Shown here: one piece after another, positions 18,067 through 26,326 of the stretch | Position numbering within the stretch: position 1 is the stretch's first letter | Layout: every line of letters begins with the position of its first letter | DNA from: Flammeovirgaceae bacterium UBA6059 | Lineage (GTDB): Bacteria > Bacteroidota > Bacteroidia > Cytophagales > Cyclobacteriaceae | Length of the DNA stretch: 64,000 nucleotides | Assembly (NCBI GenBank): GCA_002435755.1 | Contig: DIYH01000036.1 | Location: 1 to 64,000 of the forward strand | Reading direction: 5' to 3' | Translations under genes and position numbers: made by a program | The notes under the pieces: model-generated | What the model was told of the DNA's origin: nothing | Seen by the model: the letters and a program-made list of their open reading frames with translations, nothing else | Databases searched by the model: none

Positions 18067-19287
18067 TCAGAAGACAACTTGGTTATCTTTTTGATCCACT
18101 AATCTGAATGACTTCACTTCACCATGGCCAACAAATTCAAATCTTAATCCCACAACTTTTCCCAGCGGTTTCTTGTAGGTGTCAGTATAAACCAATTGAT
18201 TATTAATCTCAATTTCCACTGCTTTATCATTATTCTCAATAGAGATGGTTGAAAGACTTGAGAGATCAACTGACAGAGCTGATAGATCTGTTTGACTACC
18301 ATCAATGAAGTTTTCATTGAGCATCATGTTGTTGTCTGCGCTACATCCGAGAATAGAGAACGGTATGAAAATGGCGCCTTTTGACCCTATGATATATATC
18401 CAGGCCTTTTGACAGACGGCCCATTTATCATTGTAATTGATCTTGAGCTCGGTTTCTAACTTAAAATTATCAGCATCCACGTTCCCCAAATCATTGATAT
18501 AGCTATACGTAGATGTCAATTCACCCGAACTTTGCTCAATCTCTTTGGCTATTTTTTCCGATAGGGATAATGCGATGCTTTGGGCCTGAAGTGGTCGAAA
18601 ATATTTTGGAACGGGTTCATAGTCTATTGTGCCTAACCATCCATTACTCTTTAAGAAAAGCTCGTGCTGACGTACAGTATCACCATCAATGAACAATCTT
18701 GCCCTGAAGTATCCCGGATAGTAATAAATTCCGGTAGCTTGAGTTTGACCAGGTTGCAGTGTGATAGTTTTGGTCGGATCCCAAAACTGCTGGATGTACA
18801 TGTCGTCACTTTCCATTCCGTTAAGATCAAAATCAAAGACTACAGAGTTCGGATAACTGTTGGTCACAGATCGGCTTGAAAAGGACACCATATCAAAATC
18901 TTCCGGGCTATTCGGCCGCCTGGTTCCGATAACCACTATGACAATGAATGCCATGATGAACCCTATGGTCAGGTAGATTCCTTTGTTAGGTAATTGCAGG
19001 TCTTCCAACCATGACTTTCGTCTTCCTGTGAGCTTGAATGATCGCCAGTTTTCATATCCGGCAAATTGAGAAAGCGTATCAAGTGTGGTTATACTTGGTG
19101 TGCCATCATGCTTTACTGTCCCAAAAAACCTCTTCAATGTCGCAGTACTGAGATCAACACCACATTTGTTAAGGATCAACCCACTTAGTTCAGCAAACAT
19201 GGAGTTGTGCCAGGTGGATGCAGCTCCCCATTCAAGCTGGTTTTCAATGGTACGGATTAAGTGTTGTTGTTTTTTATTGTTTGACAA
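18067..19287 (-). CDS. Membrane protein with N-terminal helical domain
   Basis: Protein of 406 residues of unknown function. Residues about 8-85 are cytosolic and look like a small helical, HTH-like domain (VDLSTATLKRFFGTV, then SITTLDTLSQFAGYENW). One transmembrane helix lies at about 103-121. The outer part ends in a beta-rich, lectin-like segment (KAVEIEINNQLVYTDTYK and VVGLRFEFVGHGEVKSF). The start is a TTG, since an in-frame stop lies just upstream and the next ATG would remove the N-terminal domain. A TACTTTTG promoter element lies about 24 bp upstream. It may couple an outside ligand to gene control; that is inference. Confidence 0.7.
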   Translation of the reverse strand: MSNNKKQQHLIRTIENQLEWGAASTWHNSMFAELSGLILNKCGVDLSTATLKRFFGTVKHDGTPSITTLDTLSQFAGYENWRSFKLTGRRKSWLEDLQLPNKGIYLTIGFIMAFIVIVVIGTRRPNSPEDFDMVSFSSRSVTNSYPNSVVFDFDLNGMESDDMYIQQFWDPTKTITLQPGQTQATGIYYYPGYFRARLFIDGDTVRQHELFLKSNGWLGTIDYEPVPKYFRPLQAQSIALSLSEKIAKEIEQSSGELTSTYSYINDLGNVDADNFKLETELKINYNDKWAVCQKAWIYIIGSKGAIFIPFSILGCSADNNMMLNENFIDGSQTDLSALSVDLSSLSTISIENNDKAVEIEINNQLVYTDTYKKPLGKVVGLRFEFVGHGEVKSFRLVDQKDNQVVF

Positions 19288-19310
19288 AGCTTATGTAGTT
19301 CTGGTAGGTT

Positions 19311-19318
19311 CAAAAGTA
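19311..19318 (-). promoter_or_regulatory. TAnnTTTG promoter of the membrane protein gene
   Basis: On the minus strand the sequence reads TACTTTTG, an exact match to the Bacteroidota -7 element. It sits 24 bp upstream of the TTG start, leaving room for a short leader. Confidence 0.45.
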
Positions 19319-19332
19319 TATACGAATGGAAG

Positions 19333-19361
19333 CTTGAACAATCATGAATGAACTTGAACAA
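19333..19361. repeat. Direct repeat CTTGAACAA, 20 bp apart
   Basis: Two exact 9-bp copies (19333-19341 and 19353-19361) are spaced 20 bp, about two helical turns, in the gap between divergent genes. The spacing is what a dimeric or paired activator would use. They lie 53 bp before the ATG of the LamG-like gene. Confidence 0.4.
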
Positions 19362-19413
19362 CATTGAAAAAGTATAAAGAGGAGAGTAATCTGTTGTGTC
19401 CGTAATTGAAGAA

Positions 19414-20526
19414 ATGAAAACTCTACTAACAACATTCACAGTGCTTGTCATATTACCTATGGTACTTCAAGGTCAGAATATCATTGAGTTAGACACTTCA
19501 CTTTGGGACATCAGTGCCGACGCTTACATACTAGAGTCCTATGAGGGTTATGACGCGATTTATCTTAAGTCGGGCACTATCACTCCACGAAATGTTTCGT
19601 TCACGAATGGTACTATTGAGTATGATATCTTTCTCAAAAATGAGCAATCATTTCCAGGAGTGTATTTCAGACAGGTGGATACGGGAGATGCTGAGCATTT
19701 CTACATTCGACCACACCTGCCAGGTAAGCCGGATGCGAATCAGGTTATCCCATTGACAAAGGGAATTGCTGCCTGGCAATTCTATTTTGGACCAAAATAT
19801 TCATTTCCATATGATTATGCCTATGATCGGTGGACACATGTCAAGATCAAGGTATTGGATGGGAGAGCGCAAGTCTTTCTGGACTACTCCGAAAAGCCAC
19901 ATATCTCTTGGGAACCGTTCCATAAGCAAAGAGCCGGTAGTGTGATTTTTAGTGGAGGTAATAGATCCGGCATGCACCTTGCCAACATTCAGATTGATCT
20001 GAATGACCCAGTTATCGAGGATTTCGAACCTCTGACCAGAGCGCCTATAGATGACATTGTTGATACATGGAGTGTATCACAGAAATTTGATGAAAGCAGG
20101 CTAGAAGACTTAGCGGGTTTAGAAGATATGATCTCTGAGATGCAGTGGTTAGGAGAAGTACGGGTAGAAGAGGGAGTAGCTGCAAATATATCGAGGTTGG
20201 TCGGTCTCAGGGATGATACTCCAGGCAATACAGTATTTGCTAAAGTTGTCATTGACTCAAAACGTGATCAAACCAAGCTTTTCCGTTTTGGTTATAGCGA
20301 TAGGGTGGTAGCCATTCTTAATGGAGAACCGATATACTCAGGCAACAACGGCTATCGATCACGTGATTATCGCTATCTAGGGACTATTGGACTTTTTGAT
20401 GCCGTTTACCTTAATCTTAAGAAAGGAGTGAATACTTTGGTTTTTGCCGTATCCGAAAGTTTTGGTGGGTGGCTGATCACCGGAAAGTTTGAAGATCAAA
20501 GTGGAGTGGAAGTGAAATATCCGTAG
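19414..20526 (+). CDS. Secreted protein with LamG/DUF1080-like fold
   Basis: Exported protein of 370 residues. The ATG start was preferred over the upstream GTG because it begins a clean signal peptide (MKTLLTTFTVLVILPM, ending LQGQ). Residues about 25-205 resemble a concanavalin-like jelly roll of the DUF1080/LamG kind: NGTIEYDIFLKNEQSFPGVY, then WTHVKIKVLDGRAQVFLDYS. The C-terminal half (about 215-370) is a second beta-rich domain with LFRFGYSDRVVAILNGEPIY. No catalytic residues stand out. It may bind glycans at the surface; the ligand is unknown. It is transcribed alone. Confidence 0.7.
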   Translation: MKTLLTTFTVLVILPMVLQGQNIIELDTSLWDISADAYILESYEGYDAIYLKSGTITPRNVSFTNGTIEYDIFLKNEQSFPGVYFRQVDTGDAEHFYIRPHLPGKPDANQVIPLTKGIAAWQFYFGPKYSFPYDYAYDRWTHVKIKVLDGRAQVFLDYSEKPHISWEPFHKQRAGSVIFSGGNRSGMHLANIQIDLNDPVIEDFEPLTRAPIDDIVDTWSVSQKFDESRLEDLAGLEDMISEMQWLGEVRVEEGVAANISRLVGLRDDTPGNTVFAKVVIDSKRDQTKLFRFGYSDRVVAILNGEPIYSGNNGYRSRDYRYLGTIGLFDAVYLNLKKGVNTLVFAVSESFGGWLITGKFEDQSGVEVKYP

Positions 20527-20530
20527 TGGT

Positions 20531-20845
20531 TCAGAGAGGTGTAAATTCGGAAAACAGCTTTCTGGCTTCTTCAATATCGCCTATGGGAATATACTCACAT
20601 ACTTCTGCGAACTCTTTCCAGAGTTGCTGAACGACAGGGTTTGTATGAGCTAGCTCAATTGCGTCTTCAGACTTCCAACCGAATATTTCGATGATCGACC
20701 CATCCTTAGCCTTTCCCATGACGGGTATTCTTTGTGAGACAAGGCCTTCTGAGTTCAATCTTGACCAGTGTGCCACAACCAATTTTTCCAGGTCATCGGA
20801 TTTTCCTTTCAAAGGCCGGTAAGCCACAATCACTATTTTCTCCAT
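20531..20845 (-). CDS. Small dimeric alpha/beta-barrel (ABM-like) protein
   Basis: Protein of 104 residues beginning MEKIVIVAYRPLKGKSDDLE. The pattern of a strand, a helix with HWSRLNSEGL, then IEIFGWKSEDAIE and a final helix resembles the antibiotic-biosynthesis-monooxygenase/YciI-type ferredoxin-like barrel. No cofactor motif is seen. The ATG was chosen over a TTG two codons upstream. It lies 15 bp downstream of a VOC-family gene on the same strand, so the two are probably one operon. The match is by shape only. Confidence 0.55.
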   Translation of the reverse strand: MEKIVIVAYRPLKGKSDDLEKLVVAHWSRLNSEGLVSQRIPVMGKAKDGSIIEIFGWKSEDAIELAHTNPVVQQLWKEFAEVCEYIPIGDIEEARKLFSEFTPL

Positions 20846-20860
20846 GTCCAAAGTGATTTG

Positions 20861-21238
20861 TTACACATGCTGATCGATCAGAATTGGATTGCCATCCGGA
20901 TCAGTTAACACAATATTGGCCGGTCCAGAAGTACTCTCGTCTGTTTCTGTATTTAGGGCCACACCTTTTGACTTTAGGTGCTTTTGAATGTCTCTTACAT
21001 CATCAAACTGTTCGAGAATATTAGCATCCTGGTCCCAACCCGGGTTAAAAGTGAGCATGTTACCTTCAAACATTCCTTGAAAAAGGCCGATCAGTGTATC
21101 GCCATTTTTCATGATGAGATAGTTGCGTTCAAGTTTTCCGGCGAAAACAGTAAAGCCTAGATTTTCATAGAACGCCTGTGAAGTTCTTAGGTCTTTTACA
21201 CTAAGGCTAATTGAGAATGCGCCAAGTTTCATATTCAT
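20861..21238 (-). CDS. VOC (glyoxalase/bleomycin-resistance) family protein
   Basis: Vicinal-oxygen-chelate protein of 125 residues. The two beta-alpha-beta units are seen in LGAFSISLSVKDLRTSQAFY and NIVLTDPDGNPILIDQH. Such proteins are metal-dependent isomerases, dioxygenases or resistance binders; the substrate cannot be told from the sequence. It is first in a likely two-gene operon with the ABM-like protein. A separate VOC gene remnant lies at 35.6 kb, but the two are not the same gene. Confidence 0.82.
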   Translation of the reverse strand: MNMKLGAFSISLSVKDLRTSQAFYENLGFTVFAGKLERNYLIMKNGDTLIGLFQGMFEGNMLTFNPGWDQDANILEQFDDVRDIQKHLKSKGVALNTETDESTSGPANIVLTDPDGNPILIDQHV

Positions 21239-21419
21239 TGAGTTTGTGATTCAAGACAATTTAACGAATCAAAGATCATTGCACAATTCATGCAAGAACC
21301 CGAATACGTGTTTCAGCGGTATGGTTGGGCGAGGCTCTTCCTTTTCACGAGGTAATTTTCCAAAAGGGGGTTGGGCAACAGGTACATAACTACGTTTTCT
21401 TAGCATAATCATAGTTCTT

Positions 21420-22694
21420 ATGAAGAAGGTACAAAAAAAGAAACTATCCCTAAGCACAGTAATCGCCTACACTACAGCTACTCTTATGCTCTTCTCTTGT
21501 GAGAGTATTTTTGACAATTCCGAATCAACTTCGGAGATAGGGGAGCTGGATATCGATTTGCCCACTGAGGATGCAGATATCTTGCACTACTACTTTGGGA
21601 ATAACATACAGCTTGAGAAGCTGGAGAACTATGAGAACCAGACGGTTCCAAATTACATCGATGACGACAACACCGGCACAAATGTCATTACCGATGAGGG
21701 TGCCACGCTGGGTCGTGTGCTCTTCTATGATAATAGACTCTCTGCAAACAACACTGTATCATGTGCTAGCTGTCACCAGCAGGAGCACGCTTTTGGTGAC
21801 CTCAATCAGGCGAGCACCGGTGTTGCTGGTACTACAGGGCGTCACTCTATGAGACTTGTTAACGCACGTTTTGGAGATGAAGAGCGGTTCTTTTGGGATG
21901 AGCGCGCCAACAGCCTGGAGTTCCAAACTACTCAGCCAATTCAGGACCATATTGAAATGGGTTTTAGTGGGCTGGAAGGTGATCCTACTATTGAAGACTT
22001 GATTATCAGACTTCAAAACATAGAGTATTACCCTCCATTGTTTGAATTGGTTTTTGGGGATATTGAGATTACCGAGGACCGTATGCAGTTGGCTTTGGCG
22101 CAGTTTATTAGAAGTATTCAGTCTTTTGATAGTCGATTTGATAGCGGGCTTACAGCCACTGGAGATATTAATGAATCATTTGATAGTTTTACTGAGGTGG
22201 AAAACTTAGGTAAAACGCTCTATCTGACAGGCCCTGGAGGTAGGCCGGGCCCTCCTGGAGGACTCAGAGGAGCAGCACCTTTTGATGGGGCCGGCTGCAA
22301 CGCATGTCATCGCGCACCTGAATTTGCTATTGATGAAAATACTCTCAATAATGGAGTCATTCACACGCTTGGTGATCCAAACGGTCGTGATCTGGAAGTG
22401 ACAAGATCACCGACATTAAGAGACCTCTTCAAAGAAAATGGTGAGCTTAACGGACCTATGATGCATACTGGTGACTTCTCTTCATTGGAGCTTGTCATTG
22501 ATCACTACAACAACTTACCTGCCGAGTCACTAAATGACAATCTTGATCAGCGCCTTTCGCCACGAGGAATGCCTCAACGACTCAACCTTGATCAGGATGA
22601 GATTGATGCATTGGTGGCCTTCATGAAGACACTAACGGGCACGGATATATATACTAATCCAAAATGGTCTGATCCGTTTGTGAGAGGTGAGTAG
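21420..22694 (+). CDS. Di-haem cytochrome c peroxidase (MauG-like) lipoprotein
   Basis: Protein of 424 residues in the cytochrome c peroxidase/MauG family. It probably has a lipoprotein signal peptide, ending LMLFSC with Cys27 as the lipidated residue, so it sits in the periplasm or on the outer membrane. Two c-type haem sites are present: CASCH at 115-119 and CNACH at 293-297. GRVLFYDNRLSANNTVSC precedes the first haem. About 15 residues before the second haem there is a Gly/Pro-rich stretch (GPGGRPGPPGGLRG). The enzyme reduces H2O2 or oxidises a partner protein. It converges on the S9 peptidase gene. Confidence 0.92.
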   Translation: MKKVQKKKLSLSTVIAYTTATLMLFSCESIFDNSESTSEIGELDIDLPTEDADILHYYFGNNIQLEKLENYENQTVPNYIDDDNTGTNVITDEGATLGRVLFYDNRLSANNTVSCASCHQQEHAFGDLNQASTGVAGTTGRHSMRLVNARFGDEERFFWDERANSLEFQTTQPIQDHIEMGFSGLEGDPTIEDLIIRLQNIEYYPPLFELVFGDIEITEDRMQLALAQFIRSIQSFDSRFDSGLTATGDINESFDSFTEVENLGKTLYLTGPGGRPGPPGGLRGAAPFDGAGCNACHRAPEFAIDENTLNNGVIHTLGDPNGRDLEVTRSPTLRDLFKENGELNGPMMHTGDFSSLELVIDHYNNLPAESLNDNLDQRLSPRGMPQRLNLDQDEIDALVAFMKTLTGTDIYTNPKWSDPFVRGE

Positions 22695-22716
22695 CTAGTC
22701 CCGTTTGATCACGTTA

Positions 22717-22753
22717 CTATAAACTTCCAGGTTTATAGCAGCGTGAGTTTTTT
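22717..22753 (+). terminator. Candidate terminator after the di-haem peroxidase
   Basis: A perfect 8-bp stem (CTATAAAC/GTTTATAG, 22717-22724 and 22731-22738) with a 6-nt loop is followed 9 nt later by TTTTTT. The stem is AT-rich and the T run is not immediate, so termination would be weak. Confidence 0.4.
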
Positions 22754-22805
22754 AAGCAGGAGAGCTCCGCTTTATGCCAATCAACTTTGTCTGAGGTTAT
22801 TGGCA

Positions 22806-25586
22806 CTACCTCCCTTCATCCATCAACTCCAGATTCTGATCAATACCCATTTGTATCGCGGGTACACCTTTGTCCATCCACTCTGGCATAGGAGCATCTT
22901 TGAGGTAATAATCAAAGTATTGCTGCAGCCTGATATTAAAGTCAATCTTGTTTTGAAGCTTCAGCGGCCAGTGTGGTTCTCCCTGGTAGTTGAGCATCCA
23001 AGATGGCTTACCCAGTCTACGCAGAGCAACAAATAGCTCAATCCCCTGATACCAGGGTACATGCCCATCGGCATCATTGTGCATAAGCAGCAGTGGAGTG
23101 TTGATCTTATCAATGAAGAAAATGGGAGAGTTCTCTATGAAGCGCAATGGATACTGCCATAAGGTACCTCCGATACGTGATTGTGTGTGCTCATACTGGA
23201 ACATTCTGCTCAGTCCCGTCCACCATCGAATGCCACCATAAGCACTTACCATGTTAGGCACAGGCGCTCCGGCTTCAGCGCAGCGAAACAGGTCCGTTTG
23301 GGTTACTAAATACGCAATCTGATAACCACCCCAGCTGTGCCCTTGCACTCCTACACGATCCTTATCGATGTAGCCATCCTCAATGAGTGATAGCACCCCG
23401 CCCATTACACAGTTATAGGCGCTCTCGCCCGGATAGCCTTCTCGATAGACAACATCAGGATTGAAAATGACATAGCCACGACTTGCGTAGAAACTGTAGT
23501 TCATAGTAGAGCGACCTGGAGAAGGTTCTCTGTGCCGATTGAGACCATCTGAGCTGGTCTCATAGAAGTTGACCAGCAGCGGATACTTTTTATTGGGATC
23601 GAAGTTTTCAGGCTTGATCAATAGTCCTTCGAGTGACTTGCCATCGAGGCTGGTGAACTTGTGGAGCTCTGCTGTTCCCCAATTGTATTCAGATTGTTGA
23701 GGATTAGCATCCGAGATACGCGTCGTAGATTTGAAATCAACGGTTGAGGTATGGATATCAGGGAAAACCTCAAAGTTTTGTTGTTGAAACATGATGTCCT
23801 TACTGTCTTTCGCCCTTTTTATCCCAGTGTAGTGTACATTACCTGAAACCAAAGTATTGATACCTGATCGTCCGTAGGTCATCCCAATGATTGATTCACC
23901 TTTATCATTTTCTCTGAAAGCCGTTAAGAGAAGCTTTTGGCCTTTAGTGATAAACCGCTCTTCATTATCCAATTTCACATAGCGATATTGTGTCATGGAA
24001 GTTCTACCATTTCTGGTAAGATTGACTGGAGATGTGCTATTTGCAGGGTCTATCTCCCACACGTCAAACCGATCATAGATGAGCATTTTGCTATCATTCT
24101 CGGTCCAACTCATCAACCCGTAAGGACTTGGGAAGTTGGGTGAGTCATTTTCCTCATCATAGAATGTAACCTCATCATTATTAGTCACTTGTTCGATTTT
24201 TGCGCTAGCAATATTGTAGGTAAACCAGGCAGAGTCTACTCTGTCATACCAATAGACGTACCTAGCCATAGGGGAGAGTTCAGCACTACCACGCACTTTT
24301 TTGGCAATCAACTTGGTTTCACCAGTACCCTGGTTGATAATGTAGAGGTCGTTGTAATCAGGGAAACCTTCCCATGTCCGTGATTGTAAATAAGGCTTAT
24401 TGTTTAGTGCTAAAGAGTAGCTGGAGTTTCCTTCGTTCCCATTTTTCACGATAGGCAGTTCTTGAGACCCAAGTTGAGTGTACCTACCGGAATTGATATC
24501 CAACATAGCGCTATAGCCTTTTTTGACATCATTCTTCTTGTCGATCTTTTGTTGGGTCCACATCCGTGGGTCTTTATAACTCCACACCTCTACATTGACG
24601 ATCTCGTCTTCTAGTAGAGAAGTATCCTGCTGTATCGGGCTAGGCATGATCTCGAAGTACAGTTTTTGACCATTTTTCGAAAAAGCTGGCTTTTGGAAAG
24701 TATTGACTTGCATGCCGCTGGAGACAAAGTCAATACTGCTGTCCAGTATCAGACCGGCCTTTTCACCTCCCTTGACCCAGTGATAAAGTCCCGGATCTCT
24801 AATCAGCTTTTTGGTGGTGTCGAGATCTGCAACAAATGCTAATTGGTTACCTGCTTCATCCCAACTCATATGCTCGTATTTGCCCTTCTTCGATGAATGA
24901 ACATTGCTCCATGCTGGATATTCTGTATTGAAGACATAGACACCTTCTACTATCGTAGAATCATTACCTCCTGAAACTGCCGATAGCATAGCACCTTCTT
25001 TGCTAAACGTGTAATCTTTCACGAAAGGCAACTCCCAGGTAGCGCCATCTGAGAGCCTACGGACGGTTAATGGATAGCCATTGTCTTTATTTGACTTTTT
25101 GGCTTTTTTGTTTGCCGTATCCGCTTGAAGGATCGTCTGATATGCCACCCAATTGCTCCATTTTTCGGGTAGTTTGATAGATTGCAAGTAAGGTACCTTA
25201 CTGAGTGATCTATTTTTGATGTCATAGATGGCCAGGGTATCCTTCGGTAGATATTCTTCTTTTGTTTTGATGCGTTTAAGCTCCCTTAGCTCGCTATCTG
25301 CAGGTATGATTTTAAAAGTAACAAACTGCCCATCTTCACTAAACTTTCCTTCTTTACCACGATCATATCTTAGAAGGTCCTCACCTTTATTCGTCTTAAG
25401 CACGAATATCGGATCAGCATAGCCATGTGATGTAAGACTATAATGGATATGATCTCCATCCGAGCTGATAGCTTGATTTTCAATCTTTCGCCACTCGTCG
25501 TAGGCTGAGTGATCCAGAATTTTTTTGTTTTGAGCTGATACGGCTAAAGGTAGAATGCTTAAGATGACAAGTATGATTCTTTGCAT
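22806..25586 (-). CDS. Secreted S9-family prolyl oligopeptidase-like peptidase
   Basis: Serine peptidase of 926 residues. A signal peptide (MQRIILVILSILPLAVSAQN) shows export. Residues about 30-640 are a propeller-like N-terminal part, and about 660-926 are an alpha/beta hydrolase domain. The catalytic Ser is in GHSWGGY (about residue 751). The acid is probably in LMHNDADGHVPW and the His in GEPHW. The enzyme cleaves short peptides or proline-containing substrates. It is a single gene and, with the tricorn-type protease, points to active extracellular protein use. Confidence 0.9.
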   Translation of the reverse strand: MQRIILVILSILPLAVSAQNKKILDHSAYDEWRKIENQAISSDGDHIHYSLTSHGYADPIFVLKTNKGEDLLRYDRGKEGKFSEDGQFVTFKIIPADSELRELKRIKTKEEYLPKDTLAIYDIKNRSLSKVPYLQSIKLPEKWSNWVAYQTILQADTANKKAKKSNKDNGYPLTVRRLSDGATWELPFVKDYTFSKEGAMLSAVSGGNDSTIVEGVYVFNTEYPAWSNVHSSKKGKYEHMSWDEAGNQLAFVADLDTTKKLIRDPGLYHWVKGGEKAGLILDSSIDFVSSGMQVNTFQKPAFSKNGQKLYFEIMPSPIQQDTSLLEDEIVNVEVWSYKDPRMWTQQKIDKKNDVKKGYSAMLDINSGRYTQLGSQELPIVKNGNEGNSSYSLALNNKPYLQSRTWEGFPDYNDLYIINQGTGETKLIAKKVRGSAELSPMARYVYWYDRVDSAWFTYNIASAKIEQVTNNDEVTFYDEENDSPNFPSPYGLMSWTENDSKMLIYDRFDVWEIDPANSTSPVNLTRNGRTSMTQYRYVKLDNEERFITKGQKLLLTAFRENDKGESIIGMTYGRSGINTLVSGNVHYTGIKRAKDSKDIMFQQQNFEVFPDIHTSTVDFKSTTRISDANPQQSEYNWGTAELHKFTSLDGKSLEGLLIKPENFDPNKKYPLLVNFYETSSDGLNRHREPSPGRSTMNYSFYASRGYVIFNPDVVYREGYPGESAYNCVMGGVLSLIEDGYIDKDRVGVQGHSWGGYQIAYLVTQTDLFRCAEAGAPVPNMVSAYGGIRWWTGLSRMFQYEHTQSRIGGTLWQYPLRFIENSPIFFIDKINTPLLLMHNDADGHVPWYQGIELFVALRRLGKPSWMLNYQGEPHWPLKLQNKIDFNIRLQQYFDYYLKDAPMPEWMDKGVPAIQMGIDQNLELMDEGR

Positions 25587-25719
25587 GACAATTACAATTT
25601 GGAAACAAGTTAGCTAAGAATTTGAATTGTCATATGGGACTTTTCTTGCGATGGTCTCATCATTCAGCACGTTTCAGATGAAAAACTCTTTAGGCTTCTG
25701 TTTGAACGTTAGTTCACTC

Positions 25720-25739
25720 TTGGTAGATCAAGCTACCAA
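25720..25739. repeat. Inverted repeat in the 25.6-25.8 kb gap
   Basis: TTGGTAG and CTACCAA form perfect 7-bp arms around a 6-nt loop, 82 bp upstream of the ATG of the 142-residue gene. No T run follows, so it is more likely an operator or mRNA hairpin than a terminator. A 38-codon reading frame starting at 25678 covers it; its coding status is doubtful. Confidence 0.3.
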
Positions 25740-25821
25740 AGAACGACTGATCCCTCCCAACCATCGAATTGAGGCATTCGGAGCATTAGAATGATACTAG
25801 ATTAGCTTCAAAATAAAGCGT

Positions 25822-26250
25822 ATGGAGAAGATATCAACGCATATTGTGATACTAGTGCTTTGTTTGTTTGTGACCAACCTTAAGAAGCTAACAAATGCCT
25901 CAACTACAACGGTTAATCCTACTCTTGAAATTGTTAAAAGCTCGCTTCATCCAATGGGTAATGCTGTCCATGTCAGAAAATATTCGGTGGACAAAGAGCA
26001 AACTACCAATGACACCAACGGGATGAAACTATTTCTTCAGGACACGCTTGATCAAAGCGGTGTTAAGTCAGTAGTGTTTCGCCAACAATACCTTAAAGTA
26101 GATGGTACCTTTGTTGCAATGGACAAGCCACCATTGCAAGTAAGCAGGTTTGCTGACTATTCTGAAAACGGATGGACTTATGCTCTGGTCTTAACAGCTT
26201 GGAATGATCCTAGTCCTGATCGCACCTTTTCAGAAACCAACACCAACTAA
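25822..26250 (+). CDS. Exported hypothetical protein
   Basis: Protein of 142 residues that I do not recognise. The N-terminus has a hydrophobic segment (about 8-19, HIVILVLCLFVT) that could be a signal peptide or anchor. The remainder is soluble and polar, with VFRQQYLKVDGTFVAMDKPP and GWTYALVLTAWND as the more structured parts. Nothing indicates a catalytic site. It is isolated between divergent and convergent genes. Codon use looks ordinary for the region, so it is probably a real gene. Confidence 0.5.
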   Translation: MEKISTHIVILVLCLFVTNLKKLTNASTTTVNPTLEIVKSSLHPMGNAVHVRKYSVDKEQTTNDTNGMKLFLQDTLDQSGVKSVVFRQQYLKVDGTFVAMDKPPLQVSRFADYSENGWTYALVLTAWNDPSPDRTFSETNTN

Positions 26251-26326
26251 ATGATATGAGTTAGTGTTTAACTCAGTTGTAACAAGCGCAGTTAAATCGC
26301 ACATGAGGTCTGGTAATAACTGCAGC

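Noticed and set aside
17905..18069. In-frame 46-codon extension after the TGA of the membrane protein gene
   Set aside because: The protein already ends at a natural lectin-like C-terminus, and there is no evidence for readthrough or selenocysteine use. The extension does not look like a domain.
25678..25794. 38-codon plus-strand frame beginning MKNSLGFCLNVSSLLVDQAT
   Set aside because: Protein-like at first sight, but too short to judge and unsupported by any motif; noted only with the nearby inverted repeat.
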